Positions 49,409 through 58,875 are shown, counted from the stretch's first letter. The stretch is 64,000 bases of DNA from Mycobacterium palustre (GCF_002101785.1 NZ_LQPJ01000109.1:62001-126000), one strand, 5' to 3'. Notes: generated from the sequence alone by a model not told the origin. Translations and numbers: made by a program.

Positions 49409-50172
49409 CGCTCGTGCTGCGCCACGTCGCCGATGGCATCGGGACGATCACGCTCAATCGGCCCGAGCAGATGAACGCCCTGACGGTCGCGCTCGGTGGT
49501 GAACTGGAACGGGCAATCCTCGAGCTGGGCGGTGATCCCGGGGTGAACGTCGTCGTCATCCGGGGCGCAGGGGGAAACTTCTGTGCGGGAGGCGATTTCA
49601 ACGAAGTTGAGCTATTGCGGGCAAACGGTCCCGACGCGCTGCGCCCTCTATTTGTTTCGTTCCGCCGCGCCTGCGACGCCATTGCCCGCGTCGAGGTCCC
49701 GGTAGTTGCCGCAGTCCAGGGCGTCGCAGCGGCCGGCGGATTCGAGCTCATGCAGGCCAGCGACATCGTGCTGGTCAGCGATGACGCCAAGATTGCCGAC
49801 AACCACATCAGATTTGGGATGATCCCGGGCGGGGGCAGCACCCAGCGGTTGAGCCGTCTGGTTGGTCGCCAAGAGGCGCTGGGGCTACTGTTATCCGGCG
49901 ACCGGATGTCCGGCGCCGACGCGGTACGTCGCGGACTGGCCTATCGAAGTTTTCCGGCGACCGAGTTCGAAGCCGCCATCCACCGGTTCGCCACCGATCT
50001 GGCCAGCCGGAACCGGCAGGCCGTGATTTCCATCAAGCGGCTGGTGTATACCAGCCTCGAGGCATCGCTGCCCATCGGGTTAGCAGACGAAATCGATTGC
50101 GTAGTCGAACATATCTGCGGTCGCGCCGGTCAGAATGGTGTGACCGCCTTTCGGCAGCGAGGAGCCGATTGA
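49405..50172 (+). CDS. Enoyl-CoA hydratase/isomerase family protein (first of three)
   Basis: A 255-residue crotonase with oxyanion-hole segments NFCAGGDFNEVELL (about 59-72) and QGVAAAGGFELMQASDIVLV (about 98-117). The active-site loop reads HIRFGMIPGGGSTQRLSRLV, close to ordinary hydratases except that the usual P-E before the loop is replaced. First enzyme of an operon of nine genes whose stops and starts overlap. Probably a hydratase in a side-chain beta-oxidation or ring-cleavage pathway. Confidence 0.88.
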   Translation: MTLVLRHVADGIGTITLNRPEQMNALTVALGGELERAILELGGDPGVNVVVIRGAGGNFCAGGDFNEVELLRANGPDALRPLFVSFRRACDAIARVEVPVVAAVQGVAAAGGFELMQASDIVLVSDDAKIADNHIRFGMIPGGGSTQRLSRLVGRQEALGLLLSGDRMSGADAVRRGLAYRSFPATEFEAAIHRFATDLASRNRQAVISIKRLVYTSLEASLPIGLADEIDCVVEHICGRAGQNGVTAFRQRGAD

Positions 50173-50975
50173 TGAGTATTGCAGGGACCGGCGCACCTGT
50201 CGCGCTCGACGTCGCGGACGGCGTCGGCCGGCTGCGCTTGAACCGCCCCGAGGCATCCAACGGGATGAACGTCGAATTCCTCAAGTCGCTGCATGAGGCG
50301 GCACTGGCATGTCATGCGGATCCGGCCGTTCGGGTCGTGCTCCTGACCGGCGAAGGCCGAAACTTCTGCGCAGGCGGCGACATCCATACCTTCGAGTCAA
50401 AGGGAGCGGACCTTCCGGAGTATCTGCGCGAGGCCACCGCGTGGTTGCAGTTGGCCACCGCCGCGTTGATACAGCTCCGCGCGCCGGTGGTGGCGGCGGT
50501 TCAGGGCTTCGCCGCGGGCGGCGGCGGACTGGGATTGGTGTGCGCATCCGATATCGTCGTCGCGGCACGGACGGCGAAATTCTTCTCGGGGGCGGTTCGG
50601 GTCGGTATGGCACCCGACGGCGGCTCGTCGGTCACGCTGACCCAGCTGGTCGGCCTGCGTCAGGCGCTGCGGATCCTGTTGACCAACCCGACGCTGAGCG
50701 CCGCGGAGGCGCTGCAGATCGGACTGGTCACCGAGGTTGTCGATGACGCCGAACTGTCCGGCCGCGCAGAGCAAGTGGCGGCCGAACTGGCTGCGATGCC
50801 ACCTCGGGCGTTGTCGGCTACCAAGCGGTTGGTCTGGAGCGGGTTGGGGGCCTCGGTAGAACAGCGATTGGCCGAAGAGGCGCGAACCGTATCCGAGTTA
50901 TCCGGAACCGCCGATGCACTTGAGGGCCTGAGGGCCGTCATCGAACGCCGACCCCCGATGTTTACGGGGCAATGA
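50172..50975 (+). CDS. Enoyl-CoA hydratase/isomerase family protein (second of three)
   Basis: A 267-residue crotonase. Oxyanion-hole loops are NFCAGGDIHTFESKG (about 70-84) and QGFAAGGGGLGLVCASDIVV (about 114-133). The active-site loop is VRVGMAPDGGSSVTLTQLVG, with Asp in APDGG; this pattern is frequent in enoyl-CoA isomerases of the PaaG type. Its ATG shares one base with the preceding stop (TGATG). An in-frame ATG is available upstream at 50097, inside the previous gene. Confidence 0.88.
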   Translation: MSIAGTGAPVALDVADGVGRLRLNRPEASNGMNVEFLKSLHEAALACHADPAVRVVLLTGEGRNFCAGGDIHTFESKGADLPEYLREATAWLQLATAALIQLRAPVVAAVQGFAAGGGGLGLVCASDIVVAARTAKFFSGAVRVGMAPDGGSSVTLTQLVGLRQALRILLTNPTLSAAEALQIGLVTEVVDDAELSGRAEQVAAELAAMPPRALSATKRLVWSGLGASVEQRLAEEARTVSELSGTADALEGLRAVIERRPPMFTGQ

Positions 50976-51757
50976 CCACCGCCTCCGTGCTGGTCGAGGA
51001 CCGTGGAGCGGTGCGAATCGTCACGCTCAACCGACCCGAGAAGCGCAACGCGATAGACATTCCGGTCCGGCTCGAGCTTGCCGGCGCGATCGAATGCGCC
51101 GGCGCGGACGACTCGATCAGGGCGATCATACTCACCGGCGCCGGCCGAGCGTTCTGCTCGGGCGGTGACATCACCTCAATGGAGCGAATGTCGCCCGAGC
51201 GGGCGATGGAGCGGACACAATTGGCGCAGAGGGTGATCCGGGCGATCTGGGGAGCCGGCAAGCCCGTTCTCGCCGCGGTGGAGGGTAGCGCCTACGGTGC
51301 GGGTGCCGCACTCGCCGCCGCGTGTGATCGCGTCGTTGCCGCGCGCGACGCACGCTTCGCGACGACATTCACCAACGTCGGGTTGGCGGGCGACATGGGC
51401 ACGTTCGCCTCCCTGCCGGCGCGGGTAGGAATCGCTCGTGCGCGCCAGATGTTGATGATGCCTGCTCCCATCGACGCGTCGAGGGCTTTTGAGATAGGAC
51501 TCGTCGACGCTCTCGCCGAGCCCGGTTCGGCGTTAACCGCCGCGCTGACCGACGCCGAGAGGCTGGCCGCCGGTCCCACGCGGGCTTATGGGGTCATCAA
51601 GTCACTGTTGGCCGCCGGTCCCGCGCTCAATCCACTCGAACTCCTCGACGTCGAGGCGAAACACCAGGCTCAACTGTTCGACAGTGACGATTTCGCAGAG
51701 GGAATCGCGGCCTTCCGCGAGAAGCGACGCCCGCGGTTCGGGGCAGTCCCCACATGA
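50972..51757 (+). CDS. Enoyl-CoA hydratase/isomerase family protein (third of three)
   Basis: A 261-residue crotonase with AFCSGGDITSMERM (about 61-74) and EGSAYGAGAALAAACDRVVA (about 101-120). The active-site loop reads FTNVGLAGDMGTFASLPARV, a third and different variant with GDMG. ATGA overlaps with both the preceding crotonase and the following synthetase. Differences from its two neighbours suggest a separate step, for example isomerisation or retro-Claisen cleavage, but this is inference. Confidence 0.88.
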   Translation: MTTASVLVEDRGAVRIVTLNRPEKRNAIDIPVRLELAGAIECAGADDSIRAIILTGAGRAFCSGGDITSMERMSPERAMERTQLAQRVIRAIWGAGKPVLAAVEGSAYGAGAALAAACDRVVAARDARFATTFTNVGLAGDMGTFASLPARVGIARARQMLMMPAPIDASRAFEIGLVDALAEPGSALTAALTDAERLAAGPTRAYGVIKSLLAAGPALNPLELLDVEAKHQAQLFDSDDFAEGIAAFREKRRPRFGAVPT

Positions 51758-53403
51758 CCGCGAAACTGCATGCGCGCCGCGATCGGTCGTATCTGAGCGC
51801 CGATACGAGCGTCAGGCTGGACGAGCGCACCGTCGGTGCGTTGCTGGCAGATCGGGCTCGCACGCACGGCGACGTCACAGCCCTGGTGGGCCTTGCCCAC
51901 GATGACGGGTCGCAGCTGCGTTTGACCTACCGCGAGCTTTTCGAGGAAGCCTGCCGGGTAGCCACCGCACTGGCACGTCTGGCCGAGCCGGGCGACTACG
52001 TGGCGCTCTGGGCGCCGAACGTGGTGGAGTGGCCGATCATTCAGTACGGCGCGGCACTCGCCGGTGTCATCCTCGTCGCATTGAACCCGGCGCTTCGTCG
52101 TGCCGAGCTGGAATACGCCCTGCAGCATTGCCGGCCCAGGGTGCTGATCCACGCGGACCGTAGCCGTAACTACGACACGGCAGCCGTAGTCAGCGAAGTC
52201 GATACGCGCTCCCTCGGTGTGCGCACCATCAGCCTGTCTACCCGTGCAGAGTGGCGGAGCGAAGCCATCGACGCCGCGGTCATCCGCGGAGCGCCGTCGG
52301 ACTCCGAGCAACCGGTGATGCTGCAGTACACCTCGGGAACCACCGGCACACCCAAAGGGGTGCTGCTACGCCACCGTTCGCTGGTCAACGTCGCCAGATT
52401 GACCATGGAGGCTGCCGGCATCCCGGCGGGTGCGGTCACCATGAACCCCTTGCCGATGTTCCACACCGGCGGCTGCGTGACGTGCACCCTTGGCCCGCTG
52501 TGGATCGGCGGCACCGAGGTGTTGGTAGAGCGGTTCGAGCCCACTGCTGTGCTCACCGCAATGCACCGTGAACACGTCACGGTGCTGTTCTTCGTTCCTA
52601 CAATGCTGTCGGCTCTCGTTGCGGCGCAGCGCGATTCCGCGGACCCGGCGCCGCGACTGTCGATCTGTCTGGGTGGCGCGTCCACGGTTTCCGCCGAGCT
52701 CATCGAGGCCGCCGAGTCCACGTTCGGGGCGAACGTGCTCAAAGTGTTCGGCCAGACCGAACTGTCGCCGGTGCTGACCGTTACCCGGCCCGGCGACAAC
52801 CGCGCCGACCGATTGGGCACCGTGGGCCGGCCGCTCCCCCAGGTTGACTGCAAAGTTGTGGACCCGGCCACTGGCACGGTCGTGCCCGTGGGCCAGCCGG
52901 GGGAGATCTGCGCCCGCGGCTATCAGCAGATGATCGGCTACCTCCACGACCCCGCCGCCACCGCGGCCACCGTGGATGGTGACGGGTTCGTGCACACTGG
53001 AGACCTTGGTGTGATGGACGAACGCGGCTACCTGACCCTTACGGGTCGGCTCAAAGAGCTGATCATCCGCGGCGGCGAGAACATCGCTCCCGCCGAGGTG
53101 GAGGCGTGCGTGGCCGAGCATGAGGTCGTCGCCGAAGCCTGCGCCGTCGGCCTCCCCGACGATCGGCTGGGCGAGATCGTGGCAGTGGTGGTGGTGGCGC
53201 ATCGTCCCCTCGTTCCCGATACGGTCGACCAATTGCGCGCCCACGCCCGCAAACACTTGACGCCGCACAAGGTTCCGCAGCGCTGGTTCGCCGCCGACGA
53301 ATTGCCCAAGACGCCGACCGGGAAAGTACGAAGGTTCGCGATTCGCGAACTGATCGCGCAGGGCAGCGTGCGCGAATTATTTCGAGAGGAGTCCCGCCAG
53401 TGA
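51754..53403 (+). CDS. AMP-forming acyl-CoA synthetase
   Basis: A 549-residue adenylate-forming enzyme. The P-loop motif LQYTSGTTGTPKGVLLRH (about 191-208), the FGQTELSPV motif, the HTGDLG hinge region and the C-terminal PKTPTGKVRRF lysine are all in place. It activates a carboxylic acid with ATP and CoA. Located in the middle of the crotonase/Rieske operon with ATGA overlaps on both sides, it probably activates the pathway substrate or an intermediate; the acid is unknown. Confidence 0.92.
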   Translation: MTAKLHARRDRSYLSADTSVRLDERTVGALLADRARTHGDVTALVGLAHDDGSQLRLTYRELFEEACRVATALARLAEPGDYVALWAPNVVEWPIIQYGAALAGVILVALNPALRRAELEYALQHCRPRVLIHADRSRNYDTAAVVSEVDTRSLGVRTISLSTRAEWRSEAIDAAVIRGAPSDSEQPVMLQYTSGTTGTPKGVLLRHRSLVNVARLTMEAAGIPAGAVTMNPLPMFHTGGCVTCTLGPLWIGGTEVLVERFEPTAVLTAMHREHVTVLFFVPTMLSALVAAQRDSADPAPRLSICLGGASTVSAELIEAAESTFGANVLKVFGQTELSPVLTVTRPGDNRADRLGTVGRPLPQVDCKVVDPATGTVVPVGQPGEICARGYQQMIGYLHDPAATAATVDGDGFVHTGDLGVMDERGYLTLTGRLKELIIRGGENIAPAEVEACVAEHEVVAEACAVGLPDDRLGEIVAVVVVAHRPLVPDTVDQLRAHARKHLTPHKVPQRWFAADELPKTPTGKVRRFAIRELIAQGSVRELFREESRQ

Positions 53404-54671
53404 CCTCGCTCATCGAGCCGGCCGCCACCACGCGCAGCGGCTATGACCACCTGATCAGACGAGACAAGGTGCACGGGTCCATGTACACCGACCCGGCCAT
53501 CTTCGTCGAAGAACTGCGCAGAATTTGGTACCGCACTTGGGTTTTCATCGGCCACGAAAGCGAAGTACCTCAGCCCAACGACTATGTGCGCAAGCGGCTC
53601 GGGTTGCAAGACGTGATCTTGACTCGCGATCGTGACGGTGAGCTGCACCTGCTGCTCAACCGTTGCGCGCACCGCGGCAATCAGATCTGCGATGAGGGCC
53701 AGGGCAACTCGTCCACATTTCGCTGTCCATACCACGGCTGGACGTTCCGCAACACCGGCGAACTCGTCGGATTCCCGTTCTTCAAGGGCTACGGCCAGCG
53801 AAAGTTGGAACTCAATCTGGGGCGGGTTCCCCGGGTGGATACCTACCAAGGGTTCGTGTTCGCCAGCTTCGCCGCGGACGGCCCCGGACTGGTCGATCAC
53901 CTCGGGGCGGCGGCGGGCGAGATCGACCGGCTGGTCCGACTGTCACCGGAAGGAAAGGTGCAGCTCACCGCGGGATGGCTGCAGCACCAGACCCGGGCGA
54001 ACTGGAAGCTTCTGGTGGAGAACGAAACCGATGGTTACCACCCCCAGTTTGTGCACGGCTCGATCTTCGGCGTCACAGGAAGCCCGATCGGTGCCCTCTA
54101 CAGCGACACTTCCACGGCGGTCACGCGAGACTTGGGCCAGGGTCATAGCGAAAACGACCTGCGCCCGGAATTCCGGAAGTTTGCCGAGCCGATGCGGTGG
54201 TTCGGTACCACCGAGGCGCGGGTGCCCGAGTATGTCGCGGCGATGCGCAAGCGCTACGGCGAGGACGCCGAGAAAATCATGATCGAAGGCGCCCCGCACG
54301 TGATGATCTTCCCAAACTTGTTTATCGCCGAAATCCAAGTCTTCAACATCCAGCCGGTCGCCGTCGGCGAGTGCATCCAGTACTCCACGGCAATCCAGAT
54401 GGCAGGTGCGCCAGAGCTCAACCAACGCATGGTGTCGCAGTGCATGGGCTCGGTGGGACCCGCCGGAATGCTATTGGCCGACGACACCGAGATGTACGAA
54501 CGCAACCAGCTCGGGCTAGAGTGCCTGACGCCGGAATGGCTGGACATCCGGCGCGGGCTGAATCGCGAACGCGTCGATGAGAACGGTTTCACCGTCGGTG
54601 GAGCCACCGATGAAACAGGCATGCGGAGTTTCTGGTCGCGTTACAAGACGCTGATGGAGGCCGAATCGTGA
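53400..54671 (+). CDS. Rieske non-heme iron aromatic-ring-hydroxylating oxygenase, alpha subunit
   Basis: A 423-residue oxygenase large subunit. The Rieske cluster motif is C89-x-H91...C109-x2-H112 (CAHRGN, CPYHGW), and the mononuclear iron site shows D211-x2-H214-x4-H219 (DGYHPQFVH). It would dihydroxylate or mono-oxygenate an aromatic or related ring using electrons from a ferredoxin/reductase; none is encoded nearby. GTG start overlaps the synthetase stop. Followed directly by its beta subunit. Confidence 0.93.
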   Translation: MTSLIEPAATTRSGYDHLIRRDKVHGSMYTDPAIFVEELRRIWYRTWVFIGHESEVPQPNDYVRKRLGLQDVILTRDRDGELHLLLNRCAHRGNQICDEGQGNSSTFRCPYHGWTFRNTGELVGFPFFKGYGQRKLELNLGRVPRVDTYQGFVFASFAADGPGLVDHLGAAAGEIDRLVRLSPEGKVQLTAGWLQHQTRANWKLLVENETDGYHPQFVHGSIFGVTGSPIGALYSDTSTAVTRDLGQGHSENDLRPEFRKFAEPMRWFGTTEARVPEYVAAMRKRYGEDAEKIMIEGAPHVMIFPNLFIAEIQVFNIQPVAVGECIQYSTAIQMAGAPELNQRMVSQCMGSVGPAGMLLADDTEMYERNQLGLECLTPEWLDIRRGLNRERVDENGFTVGGATDETGMRSFWSRYKTLMEAES

Positions 54672-55198
54672 CCAGCACGGTTGACAGCCCGGCCACTCTG
54701 GGCCCAGTGCCCGACGGCTTCGACAGTGGCGAGGTGCAGCAGTTCCTCTACCGCGAAGCCCGGTATGCCGACGAATCCGACTACGACGCCTGGGAGGCGT
54801 TGTGGACCGAAGACGCCCTGTACTGGGTTCCCGTGGGCACGACCGACGACCCATCGCGCACGATGTCGGTGATTTATGACAACCGCAGCCGCATTGCCAC
54901 CAGGCTGAAGCAGTTCCGCACCGGCAAGCGCTACGCGCAGGCGCCACCGTCAAACCTCAGGCGAGTGCTGTCTAACATCGAATTTTTGGGTGGCCGAGCC
55001 AATTCCAGTGGTGGGGTCGACCTGGAGGTAGCGGCGAACTTCATCGTGCTGGAGTCTCGCGCGCGCGGCAACAACCTGTGGGCCGGTCGGGCCACCTACC
55101 GTCTCCGACGCCAGGACGGCGACTTGCGTCTGGCGTACAAGAAGGTCGTGCTCGTGAACAATGACCAGCCCATCCCGACTCTGGGCTTTCTCATCTGA
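54668..55198 (+). CDS. Aromatic-ring-hydroxylating oxygenase, beta subunit
   Basis: A 176-residue NTF2-fold small subunit. QQFLYREARYADESDYDAWE, LWTEDALYWVPVG and the ending KKVVLVNNDQPIPTLGFLI are family hallmarks. It forms an alpha3beta3 assembly with the preceding large subunit and has a structural role. The GTG overlaps the alpha stop by the usual TGA coupling. Length is normal for the family. Confidence 0.92.
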   Translation: MTSTVDSPATLGPVPDGFDSGEVQQFLYREARYADESDYDAWEALWTEDALYWVPVGTTDDPSRTMSVIYDNRSRIATRLKQFRTGKRYAQAPPSNLRRVLSNIEFLGGRANSSGGVDLEVAANFIVLESRARGNNLWAGRATYRLRRQDGDLRLAYKKVVLVNNDQPIPTLGFLI

Positions 55199-55204
55199 CG
55201 TGCG

Positions 55205-55459
55205 ATGACCATTGAATTCGGTGGCGGCGATTCCGTGCACTTGCCTAAGGTGGGCCCGGTCATCCGCAATGAATTCGCCCAAGTCTCAGTCAATTTCGAC
55301 ACTTCCGGCAATTCCGCACGGCTTAGGTTGGAAGATCTTCGCTCCGGTCGTGTCCGCTACCTTGACGCGCTGGAACTGGAGACGATCATCTGGCTTTCCG
55401 ACGAGCGGCTGACCGCTCTGCTCGATCCCTCCGCCGGACGCTGGCGGGGCGATACATGA
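55205..55459 (+). CDS. Small protein of unknown function in the oxygenase operon (84 aa)
   Basis: Reads MTIEFGGGDSVHLPKVGPVI, EFAQVSVNFDTSGNSARLRL, DLRSGRVRYLDALELETIIW and so on. It has no cysteine, so it is not a Rieske or plant-type ferredoxin, and no signal or membrane segment. The alternation of charged and hydrophobic residues suggests a small beta sheet with one helix. Placed six bases after the beta subunit and overlapping the thiolase start by ATGA, it is clearly part of the operon. A role as an assembly factor is a guess. Confidence 0.75.
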   Translation: MTIEFGGGDSVHLPKVGPVIRNEFAQVSVNFDTSGNSARLRLEDLRSGRVRYLDALELETIIWLSDERLTALLDPSAGRWRGDT

Positions 55460-56664
55460 GGCGCGCTGCCATAGTCAGCCCGGTTCGAACCGCCGTCGGG
55501 ACCTTCGGCGGAAGTCTGCGGCCGCTGCGGGCCGAAGACCTCGCCGCCACGGTGATCGCGGCGGTCGTCGACCGCAGTGCCGTGGACCCGACAGCCATCG
55601 AAGACGTCGTACTCGCCCAGTCTTACGCCAACTCCGAGGCACCGTGCATCGGACGCTGGGCTGCCCTGCACGCGGGCCTTCCGATCAGCGTCCCCGGATC
55701 GCAGATCGATCGGCGCTGCGGCGGCGGCCTGCAAGCCGTCGTCACCGCAGCAATGATGGTGCAGACGGGAGCGGCCGACGTCGTGCTGGCAGGCGGTGTC
55801 GAATCGATGAGCAATATCGAGCACTACACCACGACCGCGCGGTGGGGCTCGCGCTCCGGCAACCAGATGCTGTACGACCGGCTCGACCGGGGTCGCGAAC
55901 TGTCACAGCCGGTCTGGCGATTCGGGCGGATCAGCGGCATGATCGAGACGGCCGAAAACCTGGCCTCCGAGTACGGGATCGACCGCGAGGCCGCCGACAG
56001 TTTCGCCGCTCGCAGCCACCAGCGTGCCGCGGCGGCACAGCGCGCGGGGCGATTCGACGACGAGATCGTTCCCGTGCTGGTGCCGCAGCGCAAAGGCGAA
56101 GCCGTGCAGTTCGATCGGGATGAAGGCATCCGTCCTGACACCACCCCTGAAACGCTGCGTCGGCTGCGCCCGCTGATGAACGACGGCACCGTCACCGCGG
56201 GCAACTCGAGTCAGCAGAATGACGCGGCTGCCGCGTGCCTAGTGGTGGCCGAGGATCGGCTCGACGATCTCGACATGGAGCCGCTAGGTTACCTGGAAGG
56301 CTGGGCGGCGGTCGGTTGCGAGCCTTCGCGGATGGGGATCGGACCTGTCGGTGCGGTCGAGAAGCTATTGGGCCGAACGAGCTTGGCGCTCGACGACATG
56401 GATCTGATTGAGATCAACGAGGCGTTTGCGGTGCAGGTGCTCGCGGTGCTTGCGGGTTGGGGCGTCAAGCTGGATGACGTCGAGGACAGGCTCAATGTCA
56501 ACGGTTCCGGCATCTCCTTGGGCCATCCCATCGGAGCGACCGGTGTGCGGATCCTGGTCACGATGCTGCATGAGCTACGCCGCCGCGGCGGAGGCCTGGC
56601 GCTGGAGACAATGTGCGTCGGAGGCGGGCAGGGCGTGGCCGCAATTTTCCGCGGAGCCACCTAA
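55456..56664 (+). CDS. Thiolase (acetyl-CoA acyltransferase)
   Basis: A 402-residue thiolase. The nucleophilic cysteine is C88 in [13 protein letters not shown], the general-base His lies in [14 protein letters not shown] (about H354) and the second Cys in [10 protein letters not shown] (about C386). This is the degradative type that cleaves 3-oxoacyl-CoA with CoA. As last intact gene of the operon it provides the thiolysis step after the crotonases. ATGA overlaps the preceding small gene; a TetR remnant follows ten bases later. Confidence 0.93.
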   Translation: MRRAAIVSPVRTAVGTFGGSLRPLRAEDLAATVIAAVVDRSAVDPTAIEDVVLAQSYANSEAPCIGRWAALHAGLPISVPGSQIDRRCGGGLQAVVTAAMMVQTGAADVVLAGGVESMSNIEHYTTTARWGSRSGNQMLYDRLDRGRELSQPVWRFGRISGMIETAENLASEYGIDREAADSFAARSHQRAAAAQRAGRFDDEIVPVLVPQRKGEAVQFDRDEGIRPDTTPETLRRLRPLMNDGTVTAGNSSQQNDAAAACLVVAEDRLDDLDMEPLGYLEGWAAVGCEPSRMGIGPVGAVEKLLGRTSLALDDMDLIEINEAFAVQVLAVLAGWGVKLDDVEDRLNVNGSGISLGHPIGATGVRILVTMLHELRRRGGGLALETMCVGGGQGVAAIFRGAT

Positions 56665-56673
56665 ATATCCCAG

Positions 56674-57016
56674 GTGCCATTTGTTGCCAAGGCAAACACT
56701 GCGAACGATGACAGCGAGTTCGAACGGACTCGCACGCGGATACTCGACGCCGCCGAGTCCATGTACCGCGGAGTCAGCGACATGCGTCGGCGACCGCAAC
56801 AGACGCTGGACGCGCTGCCCGCCGACACGTCTCCGATGGACCGGATCGGGGACCGCTGTTGAGACACATCTCCGGAACGAGCTGCAGTTCTCCGACCACT
56901 GCACCGCCTCCATCCGGAATTCGGGTCAGCTCCCCGAGATGCTGAGCAAACGACAGACTGCTGGTCCTCGGAGCTTTGAACTGGGTCGCCGAATGCCGGC
57001 GCGGCGCCGCTGGTGA
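56674..57016 (+). pseudogene. Degraded TetR regulator
   Basis: From GTG 56674 one frame reads FERTRTRILDAAESMYRGVS, a TetR helix-1 start, then loses similarity. A second frame later reads THLRNELQFSDHCTASIRNS and GQLPEMLSKRQTAG, typical of the TetR C-terminal domain, ending at 57016. The recognition helix region is missing. So a regulator that once followed the thiolase has been inactivated by deletion and frameshift. Confidence 0.6.
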
Positions 57017-57053
57017 ACGACGTTCCCGGGGCGTTACCGGGCAGAATGCGAAT

Positions 57054-57617
57054 TCAGTCGCGGGGGGCGGAGGCGAACCGGCCCGCATCCAGGGTATCGA
57101 GCAGCTGACCGACGATCCACTCCAAGGCGGCCTTGTCGGGTGGCAGCGTCGCCTGCTCGTAGCCGACGAGCAGGTACACGGCCCAGTCGGCAAATAGCTG
57201 CGCCTGCCGATCGTCCCGCAAGATCTCCAGCGCGGACTCGCGCAGGATCTGGTGTCGCTCGTTGTCGACCTCAACCTGAACCGTGTGCACATCGGAGTCC
57301 GCGCTGCTCCACGCGCGGATCGCCGCTTCAGCGCGGTGCGGCAAGTTCAAACCGATATCGATGATTCTGTCGATGCGTCGGCGGGGATCGGGTTCTGTCC
57401 GGATCCATTCCACCAGCCTTACGGTGTTGGCCTGCCGCCAGTGCTCGACCAATTCTTTCGTGTACGTGCGCCAGTTGTCGAAGTAGTGATAGAAGGAACC
57501 GGTGGTGACGCCGAGCCGGTTGCACACCTCGGCCAACTTGAGCCCGCCATAACCGCGGTCGGAGAGCACGTCGAGGCCCGTTTCCAAGTACGCCACGCGG
57601 GACACGCCGCTCACCAT
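57054..57617 (-). CDS. TetR-family transcriptional regulator
   Basis: A 187-residue regulator: SRVAYLETGLDVLSDRGYGG, then LAEVCNRLGVTTGSFYHYFD (about 5-45) forms the helix-turn-helix. The rest is helical with several acidic residues. ATG at 57617 is preferred because the domain starts there; the frame is open upstream. It is divergent from the SDR at 57802 and the interval carries the palindrome GATTTTAAAATC (57744-57755), a plausible operator. Confidence 0.87.
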   Translation of the reverse strand: MVSGVSRVAYLETGLDVLSDRGYGGLKLAEVCNRLGVTTGSFYHYFDNWRTYTKELVEHWRQANTVRLVEWIRTEPDPRRRIDRIIDIGLNLPHRAEAAIRAWSSADSDVHTVQVEVDNERHQILRESALEILRDDRQAQLFADWAVYLLVGYEQATLPPDKAALEWIVGQLLDTLDAGRFASAPRD

Positions 57618-57743
57618 GCCCGGGACTCTAGTTGGTGACAGCCGAGCGGGACGTCCTCCCGTCACAAACACCGATATCTCGCCCGATCCGTGGCCCCTGA
57701 CGCGTCAGGCTCGGAGGTCACAGGTCCAAGCGGCACACCCCAG

Positions 57744-57755
57744 GATTTTAAAATC
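57744..57755. promoter_or_regulatory. 12-bp perfect palindrome GATTTTAAAATC
   Basis: AT-rich palindrome in the divergent region between the TetR gene and the SDR gene, 47 bases upstream of the SDR start. Likely operator of the adjacent TetR or part of the promoter. Confidence 0.5.
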
Positions 57756-57801
57756 GCTTAAACTCAGTTGGCCGCGCAATGACGACAGTGAAGGAATAGA
57801 A

Positions 57802-58665
57802 GTGCCCGGACTGCAAGACAAGGTCGTGATCGTCACCGGAGCCGGAGGGGGGCTGGGTCGGTCCTATGCGAAGTTTCTTGCCGCCAACGGCGCCCTCGTT
57901 GTCGTCAACGACCTCGGCGGAGCCCGAGACGGCTCCGGATCGGGTACCAGCATGGCAGACGCGGTCGTCGCTGAAATCCGCGATGACGGCGGCCACGCAG
58001 TGGCCGACTACTCCAGCGTGGCCACTCGGGAAGGCGCCGAGGCGATTGTGGCCACCGCGCTCGAGCACTTTGGAGCCGTGCATGGTGTGGTAAACAACGC
58101 GGGCATTCTGCGTGACGGTGCGTTCCACAAGATGGCCGACGAGAACTGGGATGCCGTCATCAAGGTCCATCTCTACGGCGGCTATTACGTGACTCGCGCG
58201 GTGTGGCCCCACTTGCGTGAGCAAAAGTTCGGGCGCCTCGTGATGGCGACGTCGACCAGCGGGATCTACGGCAATTTCGGCCAGGCCAACTACGGGGCCG
58301 CCAAGCTGGGATTGGTCGGCCTGGTCAACACCCTGGCGATCGAAGGTGCCAAGTGCGGGATTACGGCGAATGCGGTTGCCCCGATGGCGGCCACCCGTAT
58401 GACTGCGGATATCGCGCCGCAGGAGGTCCTGGACAAGCTGGACCCGGAGCACGTCGCGCCGGCCGTCGGTTACCTGCTCTCCGAAGAGAACCAGGAGTCC
58501 GGCTCGGTGTTCGTCGTCGGTGGTGGGCTGGTGCAGCGGGTGGCCCAGTTCCAGAACAACGGTGTCACGTTCAACACACCGCCGAGTCTGGGAGAGATCA
58601 CCGAGCGTTGGGCAGAAATCAGCGACATGTCGGACGCGAAGCTCGGCACCAATCCGGTGGGATAG
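57802..58665 (+). CDS. Short-chain dehydrogenase/reductase, MFE-2-like
   Basis: A 287-residue SDR resembling the dehydrogenase domain of peroxisomal multifunctional enzyme type 2 (17-beta-HSD type 4): VTGAGGGLGRSYAKFLAANG, then VVNDLGGARDGSG, and N-N-A-G at 98-101, catalytic Ser around 151-153, Y164 and K168 (ANYGAAKLG). It would oxidise 3-hydroxyacyl-CoA to 3-oxoacyl-CoA. GTG at 57802 has AAGGA at proper spacing; the frame is open far upstream. It begins a plus-strand group and suits the beta-oxidation theme. Confidence 0.9.
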   Translation: MPGLQDKVVIVTGAGGGLGRSYAKFLAANGALVVVNDLGGARDGSGSGTSMADAVVAEIRDDGGHAVADYSSVATREGAEAIVATALEHFGAVHGVVNNAGILRDGAFHKMADENWDAVIKVHLYGGYYVTRAVWPHLREQKFGRLVMATSTSGIYGNFGQANYGAAKLGLVGLVNTLAIEGAKCGITANAVAPMAATRMTADIAPQEVLDKLDPEHVAPAVGYLLSEENQESGSVFVVGGGLVQRVAQFQNNGVTFNTPPSLGEITERWAEISDMSDAKLGTNPVG

Positions 58666-58875
58666 CAACGCCCACGATCCAAGCTCAACGAGCGGCTCAT
58701 ATCGGTAAGGCGCCGACGACGCGGTCGCCCGGGCGCGCGGTACAGGGCGTGCATCACTTCCCCCACGCCTCGGGCCCCTTGACCATAAGTCGACTCATGG
58801 TAGCGTCTCTGTGACGGGGGTCATAGGTGGCAGCTCCTTGGATCGATCGGCGCCTTCGCGGCCGACTCGCTACGA

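Noticed and set aside
51670..53268. Several long minus-strand frames opposite the acyl-CoA synthetase
   Set aside because: Composition is Arg/Gly/His-rich and no motifs are present; the plus-strand synthetase explains the region.
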